From positions 1 through 64,000 of the forward strand of contig NZ_JACVPN010000001.1 of the NCBI RefSeq assembly GCF_018881855.1: 64,000 nucleotides of DNA. The letters are read 5' to 3'. The DNA is from Polynucleobacter sp. MWH-Berg-3C6 (GTDB taxonomy: Bacteria; Pseudomonadota; Gammaproteobacteria; Burkholderiales; Burkholderiaceae). A program made the translations under genes and the position numbers. Shown here piece by piece: positions 48,332-58,120 of the stretch. The notes under the pieces are model-generated. The model ran no database searches and had not been told where the DNA came from. It saw only the letters and a list, made by a program, of their open reading frames with translations. Numbering within the stretch: position 1 is the stretch's first letter; the number at the start of each line of letters is the position of its first letter.

Positions 48332-49246
48332 ATGATGAAACAAAGAACCATTGCCACTCCAGTCAAGACTGTGGGCATTGGTTTGCATTCTGGTCGTAAG
48401 GTGACAATTTCTATTAAGCCTGCACCGGTAAATTCAGGGGTTCAGTTTGTGCGTGTCGATACGCCAGAGCAGTCGGTTGTCCCAGCAACTGCCCTGGCTG
48501 TCTGCGATACCAGGCTTGCATCCGTCATTCAAAAGGATGGCGTGCGAGTCTCCACGGTTGAGCATTTGTTATCTGCCTGCGCTGGTTTGGGTTTGGATAA
48601 TTTATTAATTGAGCTTGATGGTGAAGAGGTTCCCATCATGGACGGCAGTGCTGCCTCCTTCTTATTTTTAATTGAATCTGCTGGCATTATTGAACAAGAT
48701 GCGCCACGTCAATTTGTCGTCATTAAGAAACCAGTCGAAGTTCGCGAGGGTGATAAGCTTGCACGCTTAGAACCTTTCTTCGGTTTTAAATTAGATTTCA
48801 CGATCGACTTTAAACATCCTGCAGTTGATAAAACAGGTCAGCGATTTGTTGTTGATTTTGCAGAGCATGCATATCGTAGTGAAATTGGTCGTGCGCGTAC
48901 ATTTGGTTTTGCGCATGAGGTAGAGGCTTTACGCGAGATGGGTTTAGCTCGCGGCGGTAGTTTGGATAATGCAATTGTTTTAGATGAGCACCGCATCTTA
49001 AATAACGAAGAACTCCGTTATGAAGATGAGTTTGTGCGTCACAAAATTCTAGATGCAATTGGCGACTTATATTTAGTAGGCCATCCTATTGTGGGTGCAT
49101 ATGTAGCCGAAAAGTCTGGTCACGCACTCAATAACGCTCTTTTGCGTAAGCTTTTAGAAGATCCAAGCTCTTATTCAATTGAGTCTTTTGCAGAAGCCAA
49201 GGCCCCTGAAGCCTATTCTCAAGAAAGTCAGCCCCTCTTTTTCTAG
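48332..49246 (+). CDS. lpxC: UDP-3-O-acyl-GlcNAc deacetylase
   Basis: 304 residues. Zinc ligands are H78 in VEHLLSAC and the [12 protein letters not shown]...H segment further on; [10 protein letters not shown] and IMDGSAASF are conserved. It catalyses the committed step of lipid A synthesis. A second ATG at 48335 is equally possible. No good intrinsic terminator separates it from the converging dciA gene. Confidence 0.97.
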   Translation: MMKQRTIATPVKTVGIGLHSGRKVTISIKPAPVNSGVQFVRVDTPEQSVVPATALAVCDTRLASVIQKDGVRVSTVEHLLSACAGLGLDNLLIELDGEEVPIMDGSAASFLFLIESAGIIEQDAPRQFVVIKKPVEVREGDKLARLEPFFGFKLDFTIDFKHPAVDKTGQRFVVDFAEHAYRSEIGRARTFGFAHEVEALREMGLARGGSLDNAIVLDEHRILNNEELRYEDEFVRHKILDAIGDLYLVGHPIVGAYVAEKSGHALNNALLRKLLEDPSSYSIESFAEAKAPEAYSQESQPLFF

Positions 49247-49252
49247 AGCGCC

Positions 49253-49753
49253 CTACTTAGTTTTATTTTGTAGGAGACGTTCAACCGCCTCGCGAAGATC
49301 AGACTCTGGCGGTAGTTTTTCTAGAAGGTCTTGCCATGACTGTTTTGCCACCTGATTTAAACCCTTGGGGGCTACATTTTTGGGGTTTGGCCTCGGTTTG
49401 ACCTCCCAGTCTGGGCTTGCTGGCTTTACTTTGACCTTAATAGCCTTGCAATTGAGTCCAATTTTTCTTAACTCATTGATTAAGCTCGGTAAAATCTGCT
49501 GTAAGCGGGTTCCAATGCTGGCGCTGCTAACTAGTAAAAAAAGCTCATCCTGGGCCCCTGAACGCCATCCAGCTTCAATTTTTGGGCTTAAGTGACCTAA
49601 ATCTAAGCATTCCAATGCCTTATGGAGCTTAGCCTTGAGCTTGGCAAGATCTTCCGTTTTGGCCAAGATTCCACCAAGACCATTGGACTCTCGCAGGTAT
49701 TCCATCCAGTCGTGGGCTGAATGATTGCGTGATGGTTTGCGGGCAAAGTTCAT
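49253..49753 (-). CDS. dciA: DciA-like DUF721 protein (helicase loader candidate)
   Basis: 166 residues from ATG 49753; a TTG at 49801 is in frame and would add 16. The DUF721 fold is indicated by LDLGHLSPKIEAGWRSGAQDELFLLVSSASIGTRLQQILPSLINELRKIG, and a basic Pro-rich tail follows. Family knowledge: DciA helps load the DnaB helicase in bacteria without DnaC. The position between lpxC and secA is standard in Burkholderiales. It is divergent from secA; the gene start is 54 bases from the secA ATG. Confidence 0.75.
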   Translation of the reverse strand: MNFARKPSRNHSAHDWMEYLRESNGLGGILAKTEDLAKLKAKLHKALECLDLGHLSPKIEAGWRSGAQDELFLLVSSASIGTRLQQILPSLINELRKIGLNCKAIKVKVKPASPDWEVKPRPNPKNVAPKGLNQVAKQSWQDLLEKLPPESDLREAVERLLQNKTK

Positions 49754-49807
49754 AAAAAATGGGGTTGCGGGTGATAAACTCAAGGACTTAATTTTCTTCA
49801 ATATCCC

Positions 49808-52573
49808 ATGGTAATCGGTCTTCTTAAAACCCTGGTCGGCAGTCGTAACGACCGCCTCTTAAAACAGTATCGCAAAGTTGTTGCCAAGGTTGGCGCTTTT
49901 GAAGCCAGCTTGCAATCTTTGGATGATGCCGCCCTTGCCGCTAAAACCGCGGAGTTTAAGACGCGTTTAGCTGGCGGGGAGTCTTTAGAGGATATTACTG
50001 CCGAAGCATTTGCGGTAGTGAGAGAAGCTAGTGTTCGCGTTATGAAGATGCGCCACTTTGATGCGCAGATTATGGGTGGCCTTGCTCTGCATCAGGGCAA
50101 GATTGCCGAGATGGGAACTGGCGAAGGAAAAACCTTAACAGCAACGCTCCCAGTGTATTTGAATGCTTTAACTGGTAAAGGTGTTCATGTTGTTACGGTG
50201 AATGATTATTTGGCTCAGCGTGACGCTGAGTGGATGTCAACCTTATATAACTTCTTAGGCATGAAAGTTGGCGTGAATCTATCGCAGATGGATCACAAGA
50301 CAAAGCAAGAAGCTTATGCTGCAGATATTACATACGGTACCAATAACGAGTTTGGTTTTGATTATTTGCGCGACAACATGGTTCAAGATTTGGATCAACG
50401 CGTTCAACGTGGCTTAGCGTATGCGATCGTCGACGAGGTCGACTCAATTCTGATTGATGAAGCTCGTACACCACTCATCATTTCCGGTCAGGCCGAAGAT
50501 CACACTGATCTATATATCAAAATCAATGCCCTTCCTTCCTATTTAGAGCGTCAAATTGGTGAAGAAAAAGCAGATGGCACTGGTGTTGAAAAGCCTGGTG
50601 ATTACTGGGTAGATGAAAAGTCACAGCAGGTTTATTTGACCGAACGAGGTCACGATAAGGCCGAAGAAATCTTAGTGCAGTTGGGTGCCTTAGATGATGG
50701 CGCCTCCTTGTATGCCCCCCAAAATATTACTTTGATGCATCATGTTTATGCAGCGTTGCGCGCACACTGCTTGTACAACCGCGATCAACACTATGTTGTG
50801 CAGAACAAAGAAGTCATCATTGTGGACGAGTTCACTGGTCGCTTGATGCAGGGCCGCCGTTGGTCTGATGGATTACATCAGGCGGTAGAGGCTAAAGAGG
50901 GTGTACCGATTCAGAATGAGAATCAAACCTTAGCTACGATTACTTTCCAGAATTACTTCCGTATGTACGGTAAGTTGTCTGGTATGACAGGTACTGCTGA
51001 TACCGAGGCTTATGAGTTCAAGGAGATTTATAACCTTGAGACGGTGGTGATTCCGCCCAATAGAATTAGTCAGCGCAAAGATCGTCAAGATCAAATCTTC
51101 AAATCATCTCGCGAGCGTTATGACGCTGTCATTAAAGACATTGAAGATTGCTACGAGCGTGGGCAGCCAGTATTGGTGGGCACTACCTCAATTGAAAATT
51201 CTGAGCTGATTGCTAAATTACTAGATCAACGTAAATTACCGCATCAAGTTTTGAATGCTAAGCAGCACGCACGAGAAGCTGAAATCATTGCGCAAGCAGG
51301 CCGTCCAAAAATGATCACCATTGCTACGAATATGGCTGGTCGTGGAACGGACATTGTGCTTGGCGGCAACGTAGGCAAACAATCTACATTGATTGAGGCA
51401 GATGCTGCACTCTCAGCCGCAGAAAAAGTAAAAAAGATTAAGGCCTTGCAAGATGAGTGGCAGGGTATTCATGATCATGTGCTTGCTGCTGGTGGCTTGC
51501 ACATCATTGGTACAGAGCGTCACGAGAGTCGCCGTATTGACAACCAATTAAGAGGTCGCTCTGGTCGTCAAGGTGACCCAGGTTCATCCCGCTTCTATCT
51601 CTCTTTAGATGATTCACTCTTGCGTATTTTTGCCGGCGATCGTTTGCGTGCTGTGATGGAACGCTTAAAGATGCCTGATGGTGAGCCGATTGAAGCTGGC
51701 ATGGTGACTCGTTCGATTGAGTCAGCGCAGCGTAAGGTTGAAGGTCGTAACTTTGATATTCGTAAGCAGCTATTGGAATATGACGACGTTGCAAATGACC
51801 AGCGTAAGGAAACTTATCGCCTCAGAAATGAAGTGCTCGAAAGCAATGATATTGGCGATTTAATTGCTAATTTGCGTGAAGATGTCTTGCGCTCAGTTTG
51901 CTCTTTCTACATTCCTCTTGAGTCTATGGAAGAGCAGTGGGATTTGGCTGGGCTTGAGAATGTCTTGGCTAGTGACTGGGGCCTGACGGTTGAATTGCGT
52001 AGCTGGGTTGAGGCCGCAGAGACTGTGGATGACACTGAGATTATTGATCGTGTGTTGGAAGCTGCTAAAGAAGCCTATGACGCGAAGGTTGAATTATCCG
52101 GTCGCGAGTCTTTTGCCGGGTTTGAGCGCTCCGTTCTTCTCTACAGTCTAGATACTCACTGGCGCGAACACTTGGCAGCCTTAGATCATTTGCGTCAAGG
52201 TATTCACTTGCGTGGCTATGCTCAAAAAGATCCAAAGCAAGAGTACCGTCGCGAAGCGTTTGAGCTGTATGGTGAATTACTTAGTGTGATTAAAAATGAT
52301 GTTGTGAAAAGCATCATGACCGTCAAGATCAGAAGCGCGAGCGAGTTGGATGAAGCAGCTGAGTCCATGAATGATGACCTGGCTAAATTAGCAGGCGTCC
52401 AATATCAACATGCTGATCCCGAGAAAGAAGTTGCTGGATCCACCGGTGACCAGGATGACTCGATACAGCTTGTTCCTGCGCCTATGCGGACTGGCCCAAA
52501 GATTGGGCGTAATGACCCATGTACGTGTGGCAGCGGTAAAAAATATAAGAATTGCTGCGGCACCTTAAGCTAA
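49808..52573 (+). CDS. secA: Preprotein translocase ATPase SecA
   Basis: 921 residues. Walker A GTGEGKT at 103-109, [19 protein letters not shown] (Walker B), the preprotein cross-linking region, [10 protein letters not shown] and [32 protein letters not shown] (motor domain 2). The C-terminus carries the zinc motif [16 protein letters not shown] that binds SecB. It drives secretion through SecYEG. A hairpin lies just after the stop. Confidence 0.98.
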   Translation: MVIGLLKTLVGSRNDRLLKQYRKVVAKVGAFEASLQSLDDAALAAKTAEFKTRLAGGESLEDITAEAFAVVREASVRVMKMRHFDAQIMGGLALHQGKIAEMGTGEGKTLTATLPVYLNALTGKGVHVVTVNDYLAQRDAEWMSTLYNFLGMKVGVNLSQMDHKTKQEAYAADITYGTNNEFGFDYLRDNMVQDLDQRVQRGLAYAIVDEVDSILIDEARTPLIISGQAEDHTDLYIKINALPSYLERQIGEEKADGTGVEKPGDYWVDEKSQQVYLTERGHDKAEEILVQLGALDDGASLYAPQNITLMHHVYAALRAHCLYNRDQHYVVQNKEVIIVDEFTGRLMQGRRWSDGLHQAVEAKEGVPIQNENQTLATITFQNYFRMYGKLSGMTGTADTEAYEFKEIYNLETVVIPPNRISQRKDRQDQIFKSSRERYDAVIKDIEDCYERGQPVLVGTTSIENSELIAKLLDQRKLPHQVLNAKQHAREAEIIAQAGRPKMITIATNMAGRGTDIVLGGNVGKQSTLIEADAALSAAEKVKKIKALQDEWQGIHDHVLAAGGLHIIGTERHESRRIDNQLRGRSGRQGDPGSSRFYLSLDDSLLRIFAGDRLRAVMERLKMPDGEPIEAGMVTRSIESAQRKVEGRNFDIRKQLLEYDDVANDQRKETYRLRNEVLESNDIGDLIANLREDVLRSVCSFYIPLESMEEQWDLAGLENVLASDWGLTVELRSWVEAAETVDDTEIIDRVLEAAKEAYDAKVELSGRESFAGFERSVLLYSLDTHWREHLAALDHLRQGIHLRGYAQKDPKQEYRREAFELYGELLSVIKNDVVKSIMTVKIRSASELDEAAESMNDDLAKLAGVQYQHADPEKEVAGSTGDQDDSIQLVPAPMRTGPKIGRNDPCTCGSGKKYKNCCGTLS

Positions 52574-52580
52574 GCGCTAT

Positions 52581-52610
52581 TTAAAGGGCGGCCCGCTAGC
52601 AGCCCTTTAA
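52581..52610 (+). terminator. Hairpin after secA (weak terminator)
   Basis: TTAAAGGGC (52581-52589) pairs perfectly with GCCCTTTAA (52602-52610), 12-nt loop. There is no T run after it, so termination may be partial or Rho-assisted, or it may protect the secA 3' end. The argJ -10 box follows 10 bases later. Confidence 0.45.
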
Positions 52611-52634
52611 GCCCTCATCTACAATTGTCAGACT

Positions 52635-53870
52635 ATGACAGTTAATCTATCCCTCCCCCAAAAAGCCGATCTCAAGCCAGTTAAAGGTTTTGAGATGGGC
52701 ATCGCTGAAGCCGGAATTAAGAAAGCCAATCGGAAGGATTTATTGGTGATGACCTTAGCGCCTGGATCTCAGGTTGCTGGCGTATTTACTCTGAATCGCT
52801 TTTGCGCTGCACCCGTTCAGGTTTGCCGTGATCATTTAGCGCAAGAGGGGCGCAACGGAGAAATCCGGGCTTTGGTAGTAAATACGGGCAATGCCAATGC
52901 TGGTACAGGTGAATCAGGCATGAAGCATGCCCTAGAGACATGTGCGGCACTAGCTAAGGACCTGAAGATTAATCCAGAGCAAATTTTGCCTTTTTCAACG
53001 GGCGTAATTCTGGAACCTTTGCCGATTAAAAAAATTATTAGTGCTTTACCAAAGGCAATATCCAATTTAGGCGAGGACAATTGGTTTGATGCTGCCCAGG
53101 CAATCATGACTACTGATACTCAGCCCAAGGCAAGCTCATTGACGGTATCAACACCAGCAGGGCCGGTTGTGATTACTGGCATCTGCAAGGGTGCAGGCAT
53201 GATCCATCCAAATATGGCAACCATGTTGGGCTTTATTGCCACTGATGCTGGTTTTGCCCAAGGTCTATTAACTAACCTTACTCGTGAAATCGCCGATCTC
53301 TCTTTTAACGCGATCACGATTGATGGCGATACCTCAACAAATGATTCTTTCATCATTATGGCTACTGGTCAGTCTGCCGTGCAGATTAAGTCAGCGACAG
53401 ATCCAAGCTATGCAGTACTGCGAGACGCTTTGATTGCGCTAGCCAGAAAGTTAGCTCAGATGATTGTGCGTGATGGTGAAGGCGCAACGAAGTTCATCAC
53501 CATCGAGGTGCTTGGCGGCAAGACTCAAGAGGAGTGTCGCCTGGTTGCTGAGGCAGTTGCGCACTCACCTTTAGTCAAAACCGCTTTCTTCGCTAGCGAT
53601 CCAAACTTAGGACGTATTTTGGCTGCGATTGGTTATGCAGGGATTGCTGATTTAGATGTGGGTCGTGTGCAGATGTGGCTTGGTGATGTATGGGTTGCTA
53701 AGGATGGTGGCCGCAATCCTTGTTATCAAGAGGCTGATGGCCAAAGGGTAATGCAGGCCCCTGAGATTACCGTCAAAATTGACTTGGGTCGTGGCAACGC
53801 TACCCAAACCATGTGGACTTGCGATCTATCTCATGATTACGTTTCCATTAATGCGGACTATCGCTCATAA
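52635..53870 (+). CDS. argJ: Glutamate N-acetyltransferase / amino-acid acetyltransferase
   Basis: 411 residues. The self-cleavage and nucleophile threonine is T196 in [35 protein letters not shown] and [14 protein letters not shown] are the other signatures, and the C-terminus NADYRS is typical. The precursor splits before the Thr into two chains. It recycles the acetyl group in arginine synthesis. No Shine-Dalgarno is seen; TACAAT at 52620-52625 puts the transcript start 2-3 bases before the ATG. Confidence 0.97.
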   Translation: MTVNLSLPQKADLKPVKGFEMGIAEAGIKKANRKDLLVMTLAPGSQVAGVFTLNRFCAAPVQVCRDHLAQEGRNGEIRALVVNTGNANAGTGESGMKHALETCAALAKDLKINPEQILPFSTGVILEPLPIKKIISALPKAISNLGEDNWFDAAQAIMTTDTQPKASSLTVSTPAGPVVITGICKGAGMIHPNMATMLGFIATDAGFAQGLLTNLTREIADLSFNAITIDGDTSTNDSFIIMATGQSAVQIKSATDPSYAVLRDALIALARKLAQMIVRDGEGATKFITIEVLGGKTQEECRLVAEAVAHSPLVKTAFFASDPNLGRILAAIGYAGIADLDVGRVQMWLGDVWVAKDGGRNPCYQEADGQRVMQAPEITVKIDLGRGNATQTMWTCDLSHDYVSINADYRS

Positions 53871-53883
53871 AGGTTTTTGGTTG

Positions 53884-54741
53884 ATGAATGAAAAATTAGA
53901 CCGACTCTTAAGTCATCTCGAAACGTTTTTGCCCAAGCCTTTAAGTGACGAACAGTGGAAATCTTCAACTGCATTTAGATGGCGTCGCCGCGATAGTATT
54001 TTTGGCAGCATTGGTTTTCTGCAGCCAGTGAAGCATGTCTCAGACATTACTTTTGAAGACTTGAAGAATATCGATCGTCAAAGGGATGCCATCCGGGACA
54101 ATACTAAAAATTTCATCCAGAAAAAGCCAGCAAATAATATTTTGCTGACTGGCGCCAGGGGAACCGGTAAATCCTCTCTCATTAAGGCAAGCCTTCATGA
54201 ATTCGCTAGTCAAGGTTTGCGCTTGGTAGAAGTGGAAAAAGAGCATTTAGCCGATTTAGCTGATATCACTGAGCTATTGGCTGAGCGTCCTGAGCGCTTC
54301 ATTATCTTTTGCGATGACCTTTCTTTTGAGGATGGGGAGTCGGGCTATAAGGCCATGAAATCGGCTCTGGATGGCTCGGTTTCTGCTCAAGTCGACAATA
54401 TTTTGATTTATGCCACCTCTAATCGTCGTCATTTATTGCCTGAGTACATGAAAGACAACGAGGGTTATGTTCATAGCGATGACGGCGAGATTCATCCTGG
54501 TGAAGTGGTAGAAGAAAAGATTTCTTTATCGGAGCGCTTCGGTTTGTGGCTCTCTTTTTATCCCCCTAAGCAAGATGAGTACCTGGCTATCGTTGCGCAT
54601 TGGCTGAATCATTTTGGTTTAACTGCTGCGCAAATTGAGGCTGCTCGTTCAGAGGCATTGGTTTGGGCTCTTGAGCGCGGTTCACGTTCAGGCCGTGTTG
54701 CCTGGCAATTTGCAAAACATTGGGCAGGTACCCATGCTTAA
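53884..54741 (+). CDS. DUF815-family AAA ATPase
   Basis: 285 residues from ATG 53884. Walker A GARGTGKS at 90-97, Walker B FIIFCDDLSFE (about 141-151), sensor-like IYATSNRRHLLPEYM, and a C-terminal lid. The frame is open upstream into argJ but has no reason to start there. Proteins of this family are widespread and of unknown function. It follows argJ by 13 bases and precedes a Nudix gene, the common Burkholderiales order. Confidence 0.9.
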   Translation: MNEKLDRLLSHLETFLPKPLSDEQWKSSTAFRWRRRDSIFGSIGFLQPVKHVSDITFEDLKNIDRQRDAIRDNTKNFIQKKPANNILLTGARGTGKSSLIKASLHEFASQGLRLVEVEKEHLADLADITELLAERPERFIIFCDDLSFEDGESGYKAMKSALDGSVSAQVDNILIYATSNRRHLLPEYMKDNEGYVHSDDGEIHPGEVVEEKISLSERFGLWLSFYPPKQDEYLAIVAHWLNHFGLTAAQIEAARSEALVWALERGSRSGRVAWQFAKHWAGTHA

Positions 54742-54755
54742 TCTGATTTATTTCG

Positions 54756-55172
54756 ATGAATGAAATAAATCGCCCCATCACCGTTGTTGCTGCGGGAATA
54801 TTGATTGATTCTGAGAATCGCTATCTTTTGGGCCAGAGGCCCGAAGGCAAACCATATGCTGGTTACTGGGAAGTCCCGGGTGGAAAAGTTGAAAAGGGTG
54901 AAACCGTTTTTCAGGCCCTACAGCGTGAACTGCAGGAAGAGCTTGGGATTGATATTCAGTCTAGTGAAGAGTTAACGGTCCTAGAGCACGACTATCCACA
55001 TGCTTATGTTCGTTTGTATGTCAGTATCATCCGCAATTGGACTGGTACCCCAATGGGTTGTGAGGGGCAAGCTTTATCCTGGGAGCTTATTGGCGCAGAA
55101 ACGCCAAGTGTTGGGCCTTTACTACCGGCTGCCTGGCCAATGCTGGAGTGCCTTAGAAGGTTTTTGACTTAG
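54756..55172 (+). CDS. Nudix hydrolase, MutT-like
   Basis: 138 residues. The Nudix box GX5EX7REUXEEXGU is complete at about 42-65 (GGKVEKGETVFQALQRELQEELGID). PYAGYWEVPGG before it and size fit MutT-type 8-oxo-dGTP pyrophosphohydrolases, but the substrate is not certain from sequence. It ends overlapping zapD by 4 bases tail to tail. Confidence 0.9.
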   Translation: MNEINRPITVVAAGILIDSENRYLLGQRPEGKPYAGYWEVPGGKVEKGETVFQALQRELQEELGIDIQSSEELTVLEHDYPHAYVRLYVSIIRNWTGTPMGCEGQALSWELIGAETPSVGPLLPAAWPMLECLRRFLT

Positions 55173-55921
55173 AACTGACAGAGCGTCAGTTTGAAGGGTA
55201 CATCGGCATTAATTAACTGTGCCTTTTTATCCCGATCAGCCTTAAGAAAGCGAACAGATAGTAGATACTTATTTGCGCTAATTTCCGAGAAAAGTGAGTC
55301 ATCTTCTAATGTAATGCGCATTAATTGATACACCTTACCAGATGGCGCTTGCTGAAACGAACCGTTATGAGCAAGCACATCTTTTGCTTCGCCTGATTGA
55401 CGCAATAGGCGTAAAAATAACTGACATGCTTCTTGCCACGGTAAAAGTGGATGCACGTAATTTTCTAAAAGTTTACGTCGCTCAATTGAGGGGCTATTTT
55501 TCCAGGCATGATAACTAGGTAAATCAATTGGACTAGTTCCACCAGGAGTATTGAGGCGAGTACGAATCGCATTTAACCACTCACTCTCAGTAATAGCAGA
55601 ATTTGGTCTGCCAGTAGAGTGATTGATATTGCTGGCAACGGAATCAATTTCAGAAAGCGTTTGGGATAGTGCTTCTTGATCTACCTTTTGCGATGACTTC
55701 AAGCCATTCAAGGCATATTTTTGCCGCTCAAATTCTTTGAGTAATAAAGACTTGATATCACCTCTAGCACCAATATCACCAAGATCAAACAAAATGGAGA
55801 TTGCATTGTGGTGAAGCTCTGGTTCATCGGAGCGAAGAAACTGATTGAAACGGGCGAACAAATACTCCAGTCGAAGCATGCTTCGAACTAATTCGTTAAA
55901 TGGGTATTCGTAGACAATCAC
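55169..55921 (-). CDS. zapD: Cell division protein ZapD
   Basis: 250 residues. It opens VIVYEYPFNELVRSMLRLEYLFARF, the family signature, followed by helices and a beta-rich C-terminal domain (FKLTLCQF at the end). Start codon GTG. ZapD cross-links FtsZ filaments by binding the FtsZ C-terminal peptide. It lies 35 bases after coaE, as in many beta- and gammaproteobacteria. Confidence 0.95.
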   Translation of the reverse strand: MIVYEYPFNELVRSMLRLEYLFARFNQFLRSDEPELHHNAISILFDLGDIGARGDIKSLLLKEFERQKYALNGLKSSQKVDQEALSQTLSEIDSVASNINHSTGRPNSAITESEWLNAIRTRLNTPGGTSPIDLPSYHAWKNSPSIERRKLLENYVHPLLPWQEACQLFLRLLRQSGEAKDVLAHNGSFQQAPSGKVYQLMRITLEDDSLFSEISANKYLLSVRFLKADRDKKAQLINADVPFKLTLCQF

Positions 55922-55956
55922 AAGCCCATATTCTATGACGAACTGCGCTAATCTTT

Positions 55957-56619
55957 CTAAATCTGTAGGATTTTTTGGTGCAAGCTTTGCACCTCTACCT
56001 CTAAGTCCTGAAGACTTCCTTGGTTTTCAATCACCATATCGGCATGCTTGAGACGTTCTACTCTAGTGGCTTGAGACATTAGGATCCTCTCCACGTCTTC
56101 CCGGGGTAAATTGCTGCGCTGCATCACCCTGTTAATTTGAACCTCTTCAGGGCAGTCCACCACCACTAGGCGGTCAATAAGAGTCATCCAGGATCCAGAC
56201 TCAATCAGCAAGGGCACGACAAAGACCAAGTATCGAGCCCCTTCTTGACTTAACTTTAAGGCCTGCCTACTGCTTTCTTCACGGATGAGCGGGTGGGTGA
56301 TGGCCTCAAGAGATTTTCTGGCCTCTGGTTTTGTAAACACTAAAGAACGCATTTTCTCTCTATTGAGCGAACCATCGGCCGCAATAAAGTCGGGGCCAAA
56401 ATGCTTTTTAATTGCTGAAATTGCCACTCCATTGGCTGCTGTGATTTGATGGGCAATCAAGTCGGTATCCACAATGCCGGCACCAAGCTTAGCTAGTAAA
56501 TCACTCACGGCAGTTTTCCCCGAGCCAATGCCGCCGGTTAAACCAATCAGGGCTATGCGTCCTTTGAGCGTGCTTAGCTCAGATTGCTCAGTAGTAGGTT
56601 TTGAAGAAGCTGTGGCCAT
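55957..56619 (-). CDS. coaE: Dephospho-CoA kinase
   Basis: 220 residues from ATG 56619. P-loop GLTGGIGSGKT ends at residue 36; VDTDLIAHQ, HPLIREE and VPLLIESG are CoaE motifs. It phosphorylates dephospho-CoA, the last step of coenzyme A synthesis. The frame stays open to 56766, but that stretch is the out-of-frame shadow of pilD. The 5' end overlaps the pilD 3' end by 46 bases, so the two are tightly coupled. Confidence 0.95.
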   Translation of the reverse strand: MATASSKPTTEQSELSTLKGRIALIGLTGGIGSGKTAVSDLLAKLGAGIVDTDLIAHQITAANGVAISAIKKHFGPDFIAADGSLNREKMRSLVFTKPEARKSLEAITHPLIREESSRQALKLSQEGARYLVFVVPLLIESGSWMTLIDRLVVVDCPEEVQINRVMQRSNLPREDVERILMSQATRVERLKHADMVIENQGSLQDLEVEVQSLHQKILQI

Positions 56620-57074
56620 AACAACTCTATGATGCCAGCAAAGATTAGAAAAGGTCCAAAAGGAAAAGGTGAGCTGCGATTTTGTTTGTTTAGTCTCAAC
56701 CAAATCATGCCACCAATAATTCCAGAGATGGATGCTAAGAAGAGGATGCTGGGTAGGGCCGCCCAACCAAGCCAGGCACCTAGAGCGGATAAGAGCTTGG
56801 CATCACCCATACCAATCCCATCTTGTTTCTTAATATATCGATAGAGACGATTTAATAGCCAAAGCAGTAAAAAGCCGACTAGTCCGCCAAAAATAGATTC
56901 TTGAGGGCTGATGAATCTTAAGCTTGAGAAACTATTGAAGCAAAGTCCGGCCAAGATGAGGGGCATGGTAATGACATCAGGCAGCCGAAAAGTTCGTAAG
57001 TCAATATAGGCCAAATAAGCCAATGCGAGGATCAGAACAATCCGGATAAGGTCGAGTATTTCTAGCTGGCCCAT
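56574..57074 (-). CDS. pilD: Short prepilin peptidase (A24 domain only), PilD-like
   Basis: 166 residues with several membrane helices. The two catalytic aspartates of aspartyl prepilin peptidases are D25 (YIDLRTFRLPD) and D91 (GIGMGDAKLL). Full-length PilD proteins have about 250-290 residues with an N-terminal methyltransferase domain and a CxxC zinc site; both are missing here, so only leader cleavage can be expected from this protein. ATG overlaps the pilC stop (TAATG). Confidence 0.88.
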   Translation of the reverse strand: MGQLEILDLIRIVLILALAYLAYIDLRTFRLPDVITMPLILAGLCFNSFSSLRFISPQESIFGGLVGFLLLWLLNRLYRYIKKQDGIGMGDAKLLSALGAWLGWAALPSILFLASISGIIGGMIWLRLNKQNRSSPFPFGPFLIFAGIIELLWPQLLQNLLLSNLS

Positions 57075-58120
57075 TACACAATCTGTCCTAGATTAAAGAT
57101 TGGGAGATATAAGATTATGACAAGACTGCCAATCACAATCCCAACAAAGATAATAAGTAAGGGCTCCAAGCTCTGGCTCAAAGTATTGAGGCGATTACTG
57201 AGTTGTGATCCTAGTGCATTTGCTCGTTTACCCAGCATTTGTGGAAGGGATCCGCTTTCCGAGGCAATACGCAGTAATTGCAAAGTTTCAATATCAAATA
57301 AGATATGTTTAGGGTCAGCGCGAATCAAGGCATCGCCCAGTGGCCAGCCCCTAGCAAGATGCTTGAAGATCTCTGCACTTAAATCATGACTAAGCCAATG
57401 GTTAGAGGATTGGGCTGTTACGCGTAGCGCATCGGGTAGGGCTAAGCCAGAGTCCAATAAATGCCCTAAGGTTCTACACCAGTGGGTTAGGGTTGCTAGG
57501 CGAAATAACTTACCCAATATAGGGATGTAAAAACTGAACTCATCACATCTTTTTTGTAAGCGAGGTAGTTTTACCCAGGCAAATAGAAATAATCCAGCAC
57601 TGCCGATAAGCAGAGCGGTCATCTCAAAGAAGAAAGATTCAATAACAGTCGAGATTTGAATCAGCGCTTTAGTAGGTGCTGGCAACTCAGCTTGAAAGTG
57701 GGCAAAGACATCCTTAAAGACCGGCACAACCCAAATCATCATTACCAGAATCAGCAGTAGGGAGCTGGCAAGCGTGATAGCGGGGTAGCTCAAAGCCTGC
57801 TGGACCTTGCGCCTTAATTCAAGCTGTGCTTCAAGTTGCCGACAAATGGTTTGTAGTGCTAATTCAATATTGCCGGTACGCTCACTGACCCGAATCAGAT
57901 TAATAAATTCTGCAGAAAACCGATTCCTTTCGGCCAGCAAGGCTCGAGAAAAGCTTTCCCCTTGTTTTAATTGGCTGCACAAATTACTTAAGCAGCCCTG
58001 CCAGCGCTGTGGGGCGGATAACCGAATCAGCTCGATCGCATTCAGTAGTGGAAGACCGGCAGTTAAGAGTGACAAGAGCTGTTGAGCAAAGGTGAGCTGA
58101 TCTAACTTACTTACTGCCAT
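57074..58120 (-). CDS. pilC: Type IV pilus/type II secretion inner-membrane platform protein, PilC/GspF-like
   Basis: 348 residues, shorter than the usual 400. Two repeated T2SSF domains are seen: first LTFAQQLLSLLTAGLPLLNAIELI...SERTGNIELALQTICRQLE and then LTHWCRTLGHLLDSGLALPDAL...SESGSLPQMLGKRANALG, with three membrane helices. The N-terminal cytoplasmic extension of typical PilC is cut down. It overlaps pilB by 10 bases and pilD by 1. It forms the membrane base for pilus or pseudopilus assembly. Confidence 0.92.
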   Translation of the reverse strand: MAVSKLDQLTFAQQLLSLLTAGLPLLNAIELIRLSAPQRWQGCLSNLCSQLKQGESFSRALLAERNRFSAEFINLIRVSERTGNIELALQTICRQLEAQLELRRKVQQALSYPAITLASSLLLILVMMIWVVPVFKDVFAHFQAELPAPTKALIQISTVIESFFFEMTALLIGSAGLFLFAWVKLPRLQKRCDEFSFYIPILGKLFRLATLTHWCRTLGHLLDSGLALPDALRVTAQSSNHWLSHDLSAEIFKHLARGWPLGDALIRADPKHILFDIETLQLLRIASESGSLPQMLGKRANALGSQLSNRLNTLSQSLEPLLIIFVGIVIGSLVIILYLPIFNLGQIV

